Shown: positions 15,644 through 23,108, counted from the stretch's first letter. The stretch: DNA of 32,143 nt from Acidimicrobiia bacterium (GCA_009377505.1 WHTX01000021.1:1-32143), one strand, 5' to 3'. Notes: generated by a model not told the origin, from the letters alone. Translations and numbers: made by a program.

Positions 15644-15976
15644 ATGGCCAAGGAGATGGAGCTGTTCACCCTCTCGTACCCGCAGGGACCGGACGTGGTG
15701 TGGCCGGCCCTCAAGCGGGCGCTGGCCACGATGGACCTGCGCGAGGCGGACGACTCCAACCGCACCGCCCGCTTCAGCACGGGCATGTCCTGGACGAGCT
15801 GGGGGGAGTACACCCTCGGCCGGGTCGAACCCGAGGCCAGCGGCTCCCGTGTGGTCGTGCGGGGCCGGCCGAAGGGGTCCTTCCTGACCACGAACGTCGG
15901 CGAGAAGATCCACGCCTCGGGCGTGCGGCGCGACCTCAAGCAGGCGCTGGACACCGCACTGGCCGACGTGATCTGA
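15644..15976 (+). CDS. Small conserved-looking protein of unknown function
   Basis: I do not recognise the family. The 110-residue product starts MAKEMELFTLSYPQGPDVV and looks like a compact alpha+beta fold: helix (VWPALKRALATM), strands (TARFSTGMSW, WGEYTLGRVEPE, SRVVVRGRPKG) and a final amphipathic helix (VRRDLKQALDTALADVI). No signal peptide or membrane helix is seen. The composition is that of a real protein, unlike the antisense frames around it. It is divergent from the SnoaL-like gene (84-bp gap) and convergent with the flavoprotein gene. A second ATG four codons downstream is possible. The START/SRPBCC-like feel of the strand order is only an impression. Confidence 0.65.
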   Translation: MAKEMELFTLSYPQGPDVVWPALKRALATMDLREADDSNRTARFSTGMSWTSWGEYTLGRVEPEASGSRVVVRGRPKGSFLTTNVGEKIHASGVRRDLKQALDTALADVI

Positions 15977-16017
15977 CACCACCGCCTGGCTCCGAGGAGG
16001 CGCCGGGCCGATCAAGC

Positions 16018-17514
16018 TCAGGCGACGAACTGCCCGGCACTGGTGCCGGCGATCTTGCCGAAGACCGAGCCGGCGACGAGCCCCGTGCCCCCCGGGTAGT
16101 TGTGGTAGAAGAGCCCGCCCACGAGCTCGCCACAGGCGAACAGGCCGGCGATGGGCTGCTCGGCTGTGTCGGCCACCTCGCCGTTGGTGGTGATCTTCAA
16201 CCCGCCGAACGTGAACGTGATCCCGCAGGTGACAGCGTACGCCTCGTACGGGGGGGTATCCAGTCTGTTGGCCCAGTTGGTCTTGGGGAAGGGGATGCCC
16301 GGCGTGGCGCGCCCGTCCTTGACCGCCGGGTTGAACGGGACGTCGACCTGGACTGCGTCGTTGAAGGCGTTGAGCGTCTCGAGGCAACGCTGTGGGTCGA
16401 CCCCTTCGAGCTTGGTGACGAGCTGCTCCAGGGAGTCGGCCCTGACCTTGGTGACCTCGCGGATGCGGTACTCGTCGCGCAGCAGCTCGGTGACCTTTGC
16501 ATCGAAGACCTGCCAGGCGAACATGTCGGGCTGGGCGAGGATCACCGCGCCGTACTTGGCGTAGGTGTAGTTGCGGAAGTCGGCGCCTTCGTCGACGAAG
16601 CGCTCGCCGCGGGCGTTGACCATGATCCCGAGCGGGTAGGAGTGCTTCTGGAACCCGTCCCCCACGGCCAGGTCTCCGAACGAGGGGGCGTTGAGGTCCC
16701 AGCCGACGGCGTGGCATCCCGACCAGTGCCCGAAGGGCATGGCGCCGATGTCGAGCGCCATACGGATGCCGGCTCCGGTGTTGAACTTGGTGCCGCGCAC
16801 CTTGGCCAGGTCCCAGTTGGTGCCCAGGTAGCGGGCCCGCCACTCGGCGTTGGACTGGAACCCGCCGGAGGCGAGCACCACGGCCTTGCACTCGACGCGG
16901 TGGACGCGGCCGGCGTGGCGTACCAGGACGGCGGTGACGGCGCCGTGCTCGTCGGTGACGAGAGACTGGGCAGCCGCCTCGTAGACGAGCCGCACGCCTT
17001 CCCGCCCGCAGGCCTTGTGCTCGAGCTCGACGAGGCCTTCACCGCCGCCCCATGCCTCGACGGCCAGCCCGCCCCAGAACGTGAACTTGCCGTCGACCTT
17101 GAACGCCTGGCGGCCGTAGCTGGGCTGGAACCTCACGCCCTTCTCGCGCATCCACACGAGCGTGGGGAAGCTGTGGCGCACCAGCAGGTCGACGAGGTCG
17201 GGATCGGCCCGGTACTGGGTGATGCGGGCCATGTCCTCGAAGTACTGCTGGTTGCTGTAGCTGCCGAAGTTGACGTTGGCGCGCTCGTCGTCGGTGAGAT
17301 CGGGCATCAGCTGCACGAGGTCGTCGACCCCGTTGAACACGACCCGCATCGCGCCCGCCGTGTAGCGGGTGTTGCCCCCGGCCTGCGACTGGGGCGCCGC
17401 CTCCACCATCAGCACCGAGGCGCCCTGCTCGCGGGCGGCGAGGGCGGCACAGGCCGCGGCGTTGCCGGCGCCGACGACGACCACATCAACCCGCTCGAAG
17501 GTATCGCTTCCCAC
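16018..17514 (-). CDS. FAD-dependent dehydrogenase, TcuA / 3-ketosteroid-dehydrogenase-like (FAD_binding_2)
   Basis: A 498-residue flavoprotein of the fumarate reductase/KstD superfamily. The dinucleotide motif is VVVVGAGNAAACAALAA near the N-terminus, followed by EAAPQSQAGGNTRYTAGAMR. A substrate domain follows, and the C-terminal GLFACGELVGGLFYHNYPGGTGLVAGSVFGKIAG closes the FAD site. The nearest-looking relatives are tricarballylate dehydrogenase TcuA-type enzymes; ketosteroid delta1-dehydrogenases share the fold. It probably oxidises a C-C bond alpha/beta to a carboxyl or carbonyl group. I chose the GTG eight bases after a TAGGGT box on the same strand, which places VVVGAG correctly. Longer in-frame extensions run through the repeat region and are non-coding. 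Confidence 0.9.
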   Translation of the reverse strand: MGSDTFERVDVVVVGAGNAAACAALAAREQGASVLMVEAAPQSQAGGNTRYTAGAMRVVFNGVDDLVQLMPDLTDDERANVNFGSYSNQQYFEDMARITQYRADPDLVDLLVRHSFPTLVWMREKGVRFQPSYGRQAFKVDGKFTFWGGLAVEAWGGGEGLVELEHKACGREGVRLVYEAAAQSLVTDEHGAVTAVLVRHAGRVHRVECKAVVLASGGFQSNAEWRARYLGTNWDLAKVRGTKFNTGAGIRMALDIGAMPFGHWSGCHAVGWDLNAPSFGDLAVGDGFQKHSYPLGIMVNARGERFVDEGADFRNYTYAKYGAVILAQPDMFAWQVFDAKVTELLRDEYRIREVTKVRADSLEQLVTKLEGVDPQRCLETLNAFNDAVQVDVPFNPAVKDGRATPGIPFPKTNWANRLDTPPYEAYAVTCGITFTFGGLKITTNGEVADTAEQPIAGLFACGELVGGLFYHNYPGGTGLVAGSVFGKIAGTSAGQFVA

Positions 17515-17522
17515 GACGACGA

Positions 17523-17528
17523 ACCCTA
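17523..17528 (-). promoter_or_regulatory. Leaderless-type -10 box of the FAD dehydrogenase
   Basis: TAGGGT on the reverse strand lies exactly eight bases before the chosen GTG. The same arrangement precedes the genes at 29295 and 30152, which supports the start codon and leaderless transcription. Confidence 0.6.
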
Positions 17529-17816
17529 GACGACCTGTTCCAAGGGGTCCCTGGGCGACACGTGGGCGGGCTAGGGCTACTGCGCCTCCCGTTCCCGGTT
17601 CTTCTGCGGGCTGCGCCTGCACTTGGTCGCCAACCCCACGGCTACCGGTCGCGTTCGCGTTGGCCCATCCCCGAGGGGGCGAAGGGGAGGACCCTGCCCG
17701 CTTCGACAACGACGCGGGACTTCTCCGCCGGCGGCGTCGGCACCCAGCGACGCCTGCCTCGCCGGCCACGGCGTCGAACTGGCCCGGCCCGCCTACAAGG
17801 GGCGAGCCGGGCCGGC

Positions 17817-18028
17817 GGCGAGCCGCCCAGCGCCGCGAGCGGCCCCGGGCCGAGGCGCAAGGTCGTGACATGACAAGCGCGAAGGTTCCTGCACCGTGGC
17901 GGTGCAAGATCCTTCGCGGCTGCCTGGCCGGGGCGCCGCCGCCGCCCGCCCACCGCGGATCGCCCAGACCGCCCCTCAGCCCGAGAGGCGCGACGCCCTC
18001 GACCCCTTTGGAATTCTCCATCCAGTGG
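17817..18028 (+). repeat. R2 repeat, left copy (about 210 bp, with double hairpin)
   Basis: It is roughly 88-90% identical by eye to the reverse complement of 22524-22732. Its core is a nested palindrome: outer stem CGCGAAGG/CCTTCGCG (17878-17885 and 17911-17918), four-base internal loops TTCC and AGAT, inner stem TGCACCG/CGGTGCA, triloop TGG. A four-base indel between copies shows it is not coding. R1 copy A begins seven bases after its end. Confidence 0.75.
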
Positions 18029-18035
18029 TGCGCTG

Positions 18036-18158
18036 CTAGCCCTGATCTTTCATGAGGCTCGCGGCCAGGCCCCTGACCAGCACGGCAGCTGGTCGGGCGG
18101 GCCACGCGGGCAACCGGCTGACCAGCTCGAGCGAGCTCGAATGAAAGATTGGGGCTAG
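18036..18158 (+). mobile_element. R1 element, copy A (MITE-like, 123 bp)
   Basis: It starts CTAGCCCTGATCTTTCAT and ends ATGAAAGATTGGGGCTAG. The ends are imperfect inverted repeats of about 25 bases: seven identical bases, two mismatches, nine identical bases, then related GAGCTCG-rich sequence. There is no open frame inside. The outer CTAG could be part of the inverted repeat or a duplicated target. Size, structure and multiple copies fit a non-autonomous miniature transposable element. Confidence 0.75.
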
Positions 18159-18275
18159 GGGACGCCCCAGAGGTGCCTGGGCTGGAGGCGGAGGTGCCCT
18201 GATCAGCGTTGCTCGATCCGTTCGACCTCGGAGGTCTCGTGGACGCCGGTCCCGACTCCCTCGTGACAGCAACCG

Positions 18276-18399
18276 CTAGCCCTGATCTTTCATGAGGCTC
18301 GTGGCCATGCCGCTGACCCGGAAGGGCACGTGGTCCGTCGAGTGATGCGGCCGACTGGCTGACCAGGTCGAACGAGCTCGAATGAAAGATTGGGGCTAG
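18276..18399 (+). mobile_element. R1 element, copy B (MITE-like, 124 bp)
   Basis: It is in the same orientation as copy A. The first 25 or so and last 40 or so bases are nearly identical to copy A, while the middle is diverged, so the ends are the conserved part. CTAG bounds both sides. The right end runs straight into a degenerate R2 hairpin and creates TAGGGT on the forward strand at 18397-18402, a possible outward -10 about 115 bases before folB-folK. Confidence 0.75.
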
Positions 18400-18455
18400 G
18401 GTTCGTGCACCGTGGCGGTGCAAGATCCGTCGCGGTTCCGTGACGGGGCGGGCCT
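18400..18455 (+). repeat. Degenerate R2 hairpin copy
   Basis: The inner stem TGCACCG/CGGTGCA with triloop TGG and the AGAT internal loop are intact (18406-18426). The outer left arm is missing where R1 copy B abuts, and the outer right arm is changed to CCGTCGC. Weak similarity to the longer R2 unit continues for about 30 bases. Confidence 0.6.
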
Positions 18456-18514
18456 GCGACGCGGACCGCGACTCGCTCTGCCGGGTCACGACCGCCCGAT
18501 GGAAGGAGACGGCG

Positions 18515-19360
18515 GTGAGTGACCGAATCGAGGTGAACCAGATCCGTGCGAGAGGCACGATCGGTGTGCTCCCCTCCGAGCAGGAGCGGTCACAGCCCTT
18601 CGAGGTGGACCTCGTCATCGAGGTCGATACCTGCGCCGCGGGCGAATCGGACGACCTCGGCGACGCACTGGACTACGGCGTCCCCATCGCGATGGTCCAC
18701 CGGGTCATCACGACAGAACGCCACCAGCTGCTGGAGCGAGTCGCGACGCGCATCGCCGCTGAGGTACTCGCCTTGGGCCCGGTGCACGCTGTCGAGGTCA
18801 CGATCCGCAAGATGCAGGTCCCCGTGCCCTACGACGTCGGTTCGACCGCAGTCCACATCCGCCGCGGGCGCGCCGATCCGGCTTCCCGAGCTCGGCAGAC
18901 GTACGAGGCCTTCGTGGCGATGGGGTCGAACCTCGGCGACCGAAGGGAACTGCTCCGCTACGGCGTCCGACAGCTCGAGCGGGTGACCGCCATCTCGCCC
19001 GTCTACGAGACTGCCCCGGTCGGCGGGCCCGCCGGACAAGGGCCCTACCTCAACCTCGTCGTCGCCCTGCACACCGAGCTCGACCCGTTCCAGCTCCTCG
19101 GGCGCTGCCTGGCCATCGAGGCTGCGACGGGTCGCGAGCGTACCGTGCGCTTCGGGCCGCGCACGCTCGACCTCGACGTGCTGCTCGTCGACGACATCGA
19201 GATCCGCTCGCCCCAGTTGACGCTGCCGCACCCACGGATGTGGGACCGGCGCTTCGTCCTGCAGCCCCTTGCCGACCTCGCCCCCGACCGGGTCCCCGAC
19301 GGCTGGAACGACAGGCTGCCGGCCGGCGGCATCGACCGGGCGCGAGACCTCGAGGTCTGA
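18515..19360 (+). CDS. folB-folK: Dihydroneopterin aldolase / HPPK fusion
   Basis: A 281-residue bifunctional folate enzyme. Residues 1-118 are dihydroneopterin aldolase: RGTIGVLPSEQERSQPFEVDLVIEV, a DYG segment, and the catalytic-type Lys99 in IRKMQVPVP. Residues 130-281 are 6-hydroxymethyl-dihydropterin pyrophosphokinase: AFVAMGSNLGDRR, YETAPVGG, and FGPRTLDLDVLL with metal-binding Asp219 and Asp221, then PHPRMWDRRFVLQPL. The product feeds dihydropteroate synthase, encoded convergently next door. GGAAGGAG at 18501-18508 puts the GTG at ideal distance; an earlier in-frame start would run through the R2 remnant. FolB-FolK fusions are known elsewhere (for example pneumococcal SulD). Confidence 0.93.
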   Translation: MSDRIEVNQIRARGTIGVLPSEQERSQPFEVDLVIEVDTCAAGESDDLGDALDYGVPIAMVHRVITTERHQLLERVATRIAAEVLALGPVHAVEVTIRKMQVPVPYDVGSTAVHIRRGRADPASRARQTYEAFVAMGSNLGDRRELLRYGVRQLERVTAISPVYETAPVGGPAGQGPYLNLVVALHTELDPFQLLGRCLAIEAATGRERTVRFGPRTLDLDVLLVDDIEIRSPQLTLPHPRMWDRRFVLQPLADLAPDRVPDGWNDRLPAGGIDRARDLEV

Positions 19361-19394
19361 CCGCCAGGCCTGCCGTGGTCGCCACGTCGGCCCG

Positions 19395-19409
19395 TCGACC
19401 CGGGGTCGA
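19395..19409. terminator. Palindrome between convergent folB-folK and folP
   Basis: TCGACCC-G-GGGTCGA is a perfect 15-base palindrome inside the 51-base gap between the two stop codons. As RNA it gives a short five-base-pair stem on either strand. A bidirectional terminator is plausible, but no T-tract is present. Confidence 0.4.
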
Positions 19410-19411
19410 GG

Positions 19412-20296
19412 TCACACTCCCCTGAGGCGGTGGAGCACGCTCAGGGCCTGGCGGTGCTCGGCGACGTCGTGAGCGCGAACGATCGCCGCGCCGTGCATGG
19501 CGGCCCAGACGTGCACGGCCAGGGTGCCGGCCAGGCGGTCCTTGGGATCGGGCGCATCGGCCACATGATGGATGAAGCCCTTGCGCGAGGCGCCGACGAG
19601 GACGGGGTGGGGCCCGAAGCGTTCGAGCGCCCGGAGCAGCAGGACGTTGTGCTCCACGGTCTTGCCGAAGCCGATGCCCGGGTCCACCACGACGGAGGGC
19701 ACGCCTGCGGCCAGGGCGCGGCCCGCCTGGCTGCTCAAGTGGGCCCCCACCTCGGCGACCACGTCGTCGTAGTGGGGCGCGTCCTGCATGGTCCTCGGCT
19801 CGCCCCGGAGGTGGCCGATCACGACCGGGACCCCCTCGGCCGCGCACAGGGGGGCCATGTCAGGGTCGCGCAGCCCGCTGACGTCGTTCACGAGATGTGC
19901 GCCGGCCCGGATGGCTCGTTCCGCCACGACCGCGTGGCGAGTGTCGACGCTGACCACGACGTCGCCGCGCCGGGCCAGTTCGGCGACGACGGGCAGGACA
20001 CGAGCCGCCTCGGTCTCCACCTCGACGGGCTCGGAGCCCGGACGGGTCGATTCGCCGCCGACGTCGACGATGAGGGCGCCGGCCGCCCCCAAGCTGATGC
20101 CATGGGCCACCGCCACCCCGGGCTCGAGGTGCTCGCCGCCATCGGAGAAGGAGTCAGGGGTGGTGTTGACCACTCCCATCACCGCCGTCCCCGACCAACG
20201 CAGGACCCAGCCGCCAGCGGTGCGGGCCCCGCCCGGCAGCCGCCGGCGACTCGACAGGCCGGACACCGACAGGGGCGAGGCAGGCAGAAGCCGCAC
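19412..20296 (-). CDS. folP: Dihydropteroate synthase
   Basis: A TIM-barrel enzyme joining hydroxymethyl-dihydropterin pyrophosphate to p-aminobenzoate; it is the target of sulfonamides. The family motifs appear in order: VMGVVNTTPDSFSDGG, DVGGESTRPGS, VVVSVDTRH, LVNDVSGLRD, GEPRTMQ, VVDPGIGFGKT, LVGASRKGF and RAHDVAEH. With the GTG at 20296 the protein is 294 residues. The ATG at 20179, inside VMGVVN, would be too short, so an upstream GTG is needed and the exact one is uncertain. It faces folB-folK tail to tail; the usual actinobacterial order has them in one direction. It looks like an ordinary chromosomal FolP. Confidence 0.93.
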   Translation of the reverse strand: MRLLPASPLSVSGLSSRRRLPGGARTAGGWVLRWSGTAVMGVVNTTPDSFSDGGEHLEPGVAVAHGISLGAAGALIVDVGGESTRPGSEPVEVETEAARVLPVVAELARRGDVVVSVDTRHAVVAERAIRAGAHLVNDVSGLRDPDMAPLCAAEGVPVVIGHLRGEPRTMQDAPHYDDVVAEVGAHLSSQAGRALAAGVPSVVVDPGIGFGKTVEHNVLLLRALERFGPHPVLVGASRKGFIHHVADAPDPKDRLAGTLAVHVWAAMHGAAIVRAHDVAEHRQALSVLHRLRGV

Positions 20297-20522
20297 AGTT
20301 GCAGAGCCTGGCACAACGGTACTTCCCGGCGAGGACGGGACCACACGGTGCACCGGGCTGTCGGCGGCCATCGCGAACCTGCCCGCCGGCGGCCGCTGGC
20401 TACCCACTCGCGGCCAGCACGGTGAGTGGTCGGTGATCATCGAGGGTAGTGACGCCCTCCCGGCGGCATGGGACGCTGTACGGCGGTCACCAGCATGAGC
20501 TGAGTGCGAGAGCGATGAGTTC

Positions 20523-20539
20523 GACGGCCGCCGGCCGTC
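20523..20539. promoter_or_regulatory. 17-bp palindrome upstream of serine-hydrolase gene
   Basis: GACGGCCG-C-CGGCCGTC is a perfect inverted repeat ending 12 bases before the ATG. It could be a repressor operator or a hairpin near the ribosome binding region. CAGAAT just after it, seven bases from the ATG, is a weak -10 candidate. Confidence 0.4.
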
Positions 20540-20551
20540 AGAATCGTCGAC

Positions 20552-21655
20552 ATGCGTGAAGACCATCTTGCCCCCGCCGTTGACGCGCTCCTCGATGACG
20601 TGGTCGGTTCCGGCCAGGAAGTTGGGGCGCAGGTCGCGGTCATCCGGAATGGTCACACACTCGTGGACACGGCACGCGGCGTGTCCGATCCGCGCACCGG
20701 AGCGCCCGTCGATCGCGACACCCTGTTCTGGGCGGGTTCCACCGCGAAGGGGATTGCGTCCTCGGTGGCGCACGTCCTCATCGAACGCGGTGAGGTCACC
20801 GACGACTTGCGCGTCGTCGACGTGTGGCCGGAGTTCGGGGCACGCGGGAAGGAAGCGGTGACGCTGCGCCACGTGCTGCTTCACACCGCTGGTGTGCCTG
20901 GTCTCCCAGCCGAAACGACCGCGGCGGATCTGTGCGACTGGGACACCATGTGCGCGGTCATCGCGGATGCCGAGCTGTGGTGGGAGCCCGGGACCCGATT
21001 GGGCTACCACGCCAAGACCTTCGGGTTCCTGCTCGGCGAGATCCTTCGTCGGGCGACCGGCGACCCCATCTCGACGCTGCTGCGCGAGCGTCTCACTGGC
21101 CCTCTCGACGTGGCCGACCAGGTCCACTTCGGTGTCCCCGCCCAGCTGTTGCCGCGGGTTGCCACGCAGGTCGCCGCCGACGGCGACGAAGTACTCCGAC
21201 CCGAGCCCGGCTCGCCGCTCGACCGAGCGATGCCGGCGGGGGTGGTCCCCGACGCCGACTACGCCAACCGCTCCGATCTCCTCACCTGCGACATTCCCTC
21301 GGAGGGCACCATGAGCGCTCTCGGCGCCGCCCGCATCTACTCGGCTCTGCTCGGGCACGTGGACGGAGTCGAGCCGGTGTCGCCCGCCCGGCGGGCGGCG
21401 ATGGCGACGGTCGCGTTCGCCGGCATGGACGAGGTGATGGGCTTTCCAACGTCGTGGGGGTACGGCTACAGCCCCGCTCGACCGAGCGGTCGCGGCACGC
21501 CCGGCTCCGCCTTCGGCATGGTCGGCGTGAACGGTTCTGCCGCCTACGCCGACATCGACTCGGGCGTCGCCGTGGCAGTGATGCGCAACCGTTTCACGGG
21601 CGACTTCGCCACCATCGAACGGATCGATCGATTGATCGAAGACGAACTGTCGTAG
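20552..21655 (+). CDS. Beta-lactamase-fold serine hydrolase (class C / esterase family)
   Basis: A 367-residue protein of the beta-lactamase-related family (S12-type). The SxxK nucleophile motif is Ser63-Thr-Ala-Lys66 in FWAGSTAKG. The second motif, Tyr152 in GYHAKTFGFLLGEI, stands for the YxN of class C enzymes with Ala for Asn. A late FGMVGVNGSAAYAD region fits the third motif area (HxG/KTG-like). It has no signal peptide, so a cytoplasmic esterase or peptidase-like hydrolase is more likely than a secreted beta-lactamase. The start follows a 17-bp palindrome. The PNPOx-like gene follows after 37 bases and is probably co-transcribed. Confidence 0.88.
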   Translation: MREDHLAPAVDALLDDVVGSGQEVGAQVAVIRNGHTLVDTARGVSDPRTGAPVDRDTLFWAGSTAKGIASSVAHVLIERGEVTDDLRVVDVWPEFGARGKEAVTLRHVLLHTAGVPGLPAETTAADLCDWDTMCAVIADAELWWEPGTRLGYHAKTFGFLLGEILRRATGDPISTLLRERLTGPLDVADQVHFGVPAQLLPRVATQVAADGDEVLRPEPGSPLDRAMPAGVVPDADYANRSDLLTCDIPSEGTMSALGAARIYSALLGHVDGVEPVSPARRAAMATVAFAGMDEVMGFPTSWGYGYSPARPSGRGTPGSAFGMVGVNGSAAYADIDSGVAVAVMRNRFTGDFATIERIDRLIEDELS

Positions 21656-21692
21656 GCCGGATGCGCCGCGGCGCGAACAAGAAGGACCACCG

Positions 21693-22193
21693 ATGAGCGA
21701 ACCCATGACCACGCTCGACGACCGCTTCAGCGACCCGGGGACAGCGCCAACCTCGTGGGACGACACCGTGCGAGCGCTCGAGACGGCTGAGCTGTTCTGG
21801 ATCACCACCGTCCGCGCTGATGGCCGGCCGCACATGAGCCCCCTCGTCGCGGTGTGGCTCGACGGTGCCCTCCACTTCTCCACCGGTGCCGACGAGCAGA
21901 AGGCTGTCAACTTGCGCGCCAACCCGCACGTGCTCCTGACGACCGGCTGCAACCAGTGGGACCGCGGGCTTGATGTGGTCGTCGAGGGCGAGGCCATCCA
22001 AACCACCGACGACACAGCTCTGAAGCGCCTCGCCGACGGGTGGCGGTCGAAGTGGGATGGACGCTGGAAGTTCGAGGCCCGTGACGGCTGCTTCCACCAC
22101 GAAGTCGGCGCAGCGCTCGTGTTCTCCGTGGCACCCACCAAGGTCCTCGCATTCAGCAAGGGCACGTTCACCCATACCCGCCACCGCTTCTGA
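21693..22193 (+). CDS. Pyridoxamine 5'-phosphate oxidase-fold flavin/F420-binding protein
   Basis: A 166-residue split beta-barrel protein. Characteristic segments are ELFWITTVRADGRPHMSPLVAVWLDGALHFSTGADEQKAVNLRANPHVLLTTG, the usual opening of PNPOx-like and F420-dependent reductases, then GLDVVVEGEA and a C-terminal VAPTKVLAFSKG strand. Such proteins bind FMN or F420 and reduce varied small molecules; in F420-containing actinobacteria the latter is common. The cofactor cannot be settled here. AAGAAGGA precedes the ATG. It follows the serine hydrolase gene closely and is the last gene before the right R2 copy. Confidence 0.88.
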   Translation: MSEPMTTLDDRFSDPGTAPTSWDDTVRALETAELFWITTVRADGRPHMSPLVAVWLDGALHFSTGADEQKAVNLRANPHVLLTTGCNQWDRGLDVVVEGEAIQTTDDTALKRLADGWRSKWDGRWKFEARDGCFHHEVGAALVFSVAPTKVLAFSKGTFTHTRHRF

Positions 22194-22523
22194 TCGCAGC
22201 AGCCACCAAGTCGCGAGGTCGCGTGGATCGACGCCTCGCCCGCCGAACCATGCCCCTCATGTGCCGGTAGATGGCGGCCCCTGCGATGCCGGCGCTCCGC
22301 TGGACGGCCACGCCCCGTGGCGACGTGGCCGTGAGCAGGCAGTCACTACTGGCCGCCACCGGGCAGCTCGTCCTGGCCGCCCACACCGGCCGAGACGAGC
22401 CGACGAGAGTTGGGACGGGCCCAGCCCTCGCTGACCGTCGTGAGCAAACCGGCCGAGCGGGCTCGGCTCGACTCGGCTCGACATCGGCAGCCCAGGGCGT
22501 GGCTCAACCAGCCATCCAGATGA
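22194..22523. other. Non-coding stretch before right R2 copy
   Basis: No convincing gene is present. A 10-bp tandem duplication (CTCGGCTCGA twice, around 22460-22480) is the only visible pattern. Confidence 0.45.
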
Positions 22524-22732
22524 CCACGAGATGAGTCGTTCCAAAGGGTCGGGGACGTCGCGCTTCTCGGGCTCAGGGGTGGTCTGGGCGATCCGCGGTG
22601 GGCGGGCCGCGGCGTCGCCCCGGCCAGGCGCGCCGCGAAGGATCTTGCACCGCCACGGTGCACAAACCTTCGCGCTCGCCACGACCTTGCGCCTCGGCCC
22701 GGGCCGCTCGCGGCGCTGGGCGGCTCCCCGGC
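22524..22732 (-). repeat. R2 repeat, right copy (inverted)
   Basis: This is the reverse-strand counterpart of 17817-18028, with the same nested palindrome at 22634-22674: outer CGCGAAGG/CCTTCGCG, inner TGCACCG/CGGTGCA, triloop CCA as read on the forward strand. Both stems are kept in full while flanking bases and one side of the internal loop differ, so the structure looks maintained. With the left copy it brackets the folate/hydrolase gene block. Confidence 0.75.
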
Positions 22733-22786
22733 GAATTACCGACATGATCAGCTTGACAGGACACTAGGGCGTCCTTTGCACGCCGC

Positions 22787-23108
22787 TCACCAGGTGAGGC
22801 CGAGCACGGTGAGCAGCGCTTCGTCTATGCCCCAGAGCTCTTCCGGGCTGAGGCGGCCTTCCAGGCTGCCGAGCCTCGTGGCGTCGACAGCGCCGAGTTG
22901 CTCGATGAGGACCCTCGTGCGCTCCCCGTGGACGTCGATCTCCGGCCGGGAAGGACGCTGCTCGTGCGCTACGGGAGGTCGGCGCGACGATGACGACCGA
23001 GCGAGGCAGGACCTGGTTGGCCTGGACGACGACCGCCAGCCGATGACCGTGCTGCTCGTGACCGACACCTTTCGGGAGTTGGAACCTGTAGACGTCACCG
23101 CGGAGCAC
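22787..23108 (-). pseudogene. MazF/PemK-like toxin, frameshifted
   Basis: The N-terminal half reads RGDVYRFQLPKGVGHEQHGHRLAVVV...VVIVAPTS, the MazF/PemK RNase opening with the loop Glu-Gln-x-Gly-x-Arg and the Ser/Thr after AP. After about residue 53 the frame is lost. The rest of the family pattern (RPEIDVHGERTRVLIEQLGAVD, then GRLSPEELWGIDEALLTVLGL) continues in another frame to the stop at 22787. Deleting one base from the GGG at 22948-22950 restores a 106-residue toxin. The GTG start overlaps the antitoxin gene by 14 bases. As sequenced, the toxin is inactive. Confidence 0.75.

Larger units (their letters stand above)
17529..18514. other. Repeat-rich intergenic region of about 1 kb
   Basis: There is no gene here. 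17529-17816 shows nothing recognisable. The remainder is one R2 copy, two R1 copies 117 bases apart and a degenerate R2 copy abutting the second R1, followed by the folB-folK ribosome binding site. Translations in all frames are Arg/Pro/Gly-rich and lack motifs. Confidence 0.65.

Noticed and set aside
17515-18618. Long upstream extension of the FAD-dehydrogenase frame
   Set aside because: It passes through R1/R2 repeats with Ser/Arg-rich nonsense. The GTG at 17514 has a well-placed -10 box and precedes the FAD motif directly.
19412-20296. Sulfonamide-resistance (sul-type) dihydropteroate synthase because of the flanking repeats
   Set aside because: The motifs are those of an ordinary chromosomal FolP. 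No integron, ISCR or transposase gene is seen, and I could not identify a Sul-specific insertion.
20297-22171. Upstream extension of the folP frame across the hydrolase and PNPOx genes
   Set aside because: It is antisense to two genes with clear motifs. DHPS length is satisfied by a start near 20296.
17817-22732. CRISPR array or integron attC series from the repeated palindromes
   Set aside because: Copies are few, unequally spaced and far apart. There are no cas or integrase genes and no regular spacers.
22257-22745. Reverse-strand frame of 162 codons over the right R2 copy
   Set aside because: A four-base indel relative to the left R2 copy breaks any shared reading frame, and the translation is low complexity.
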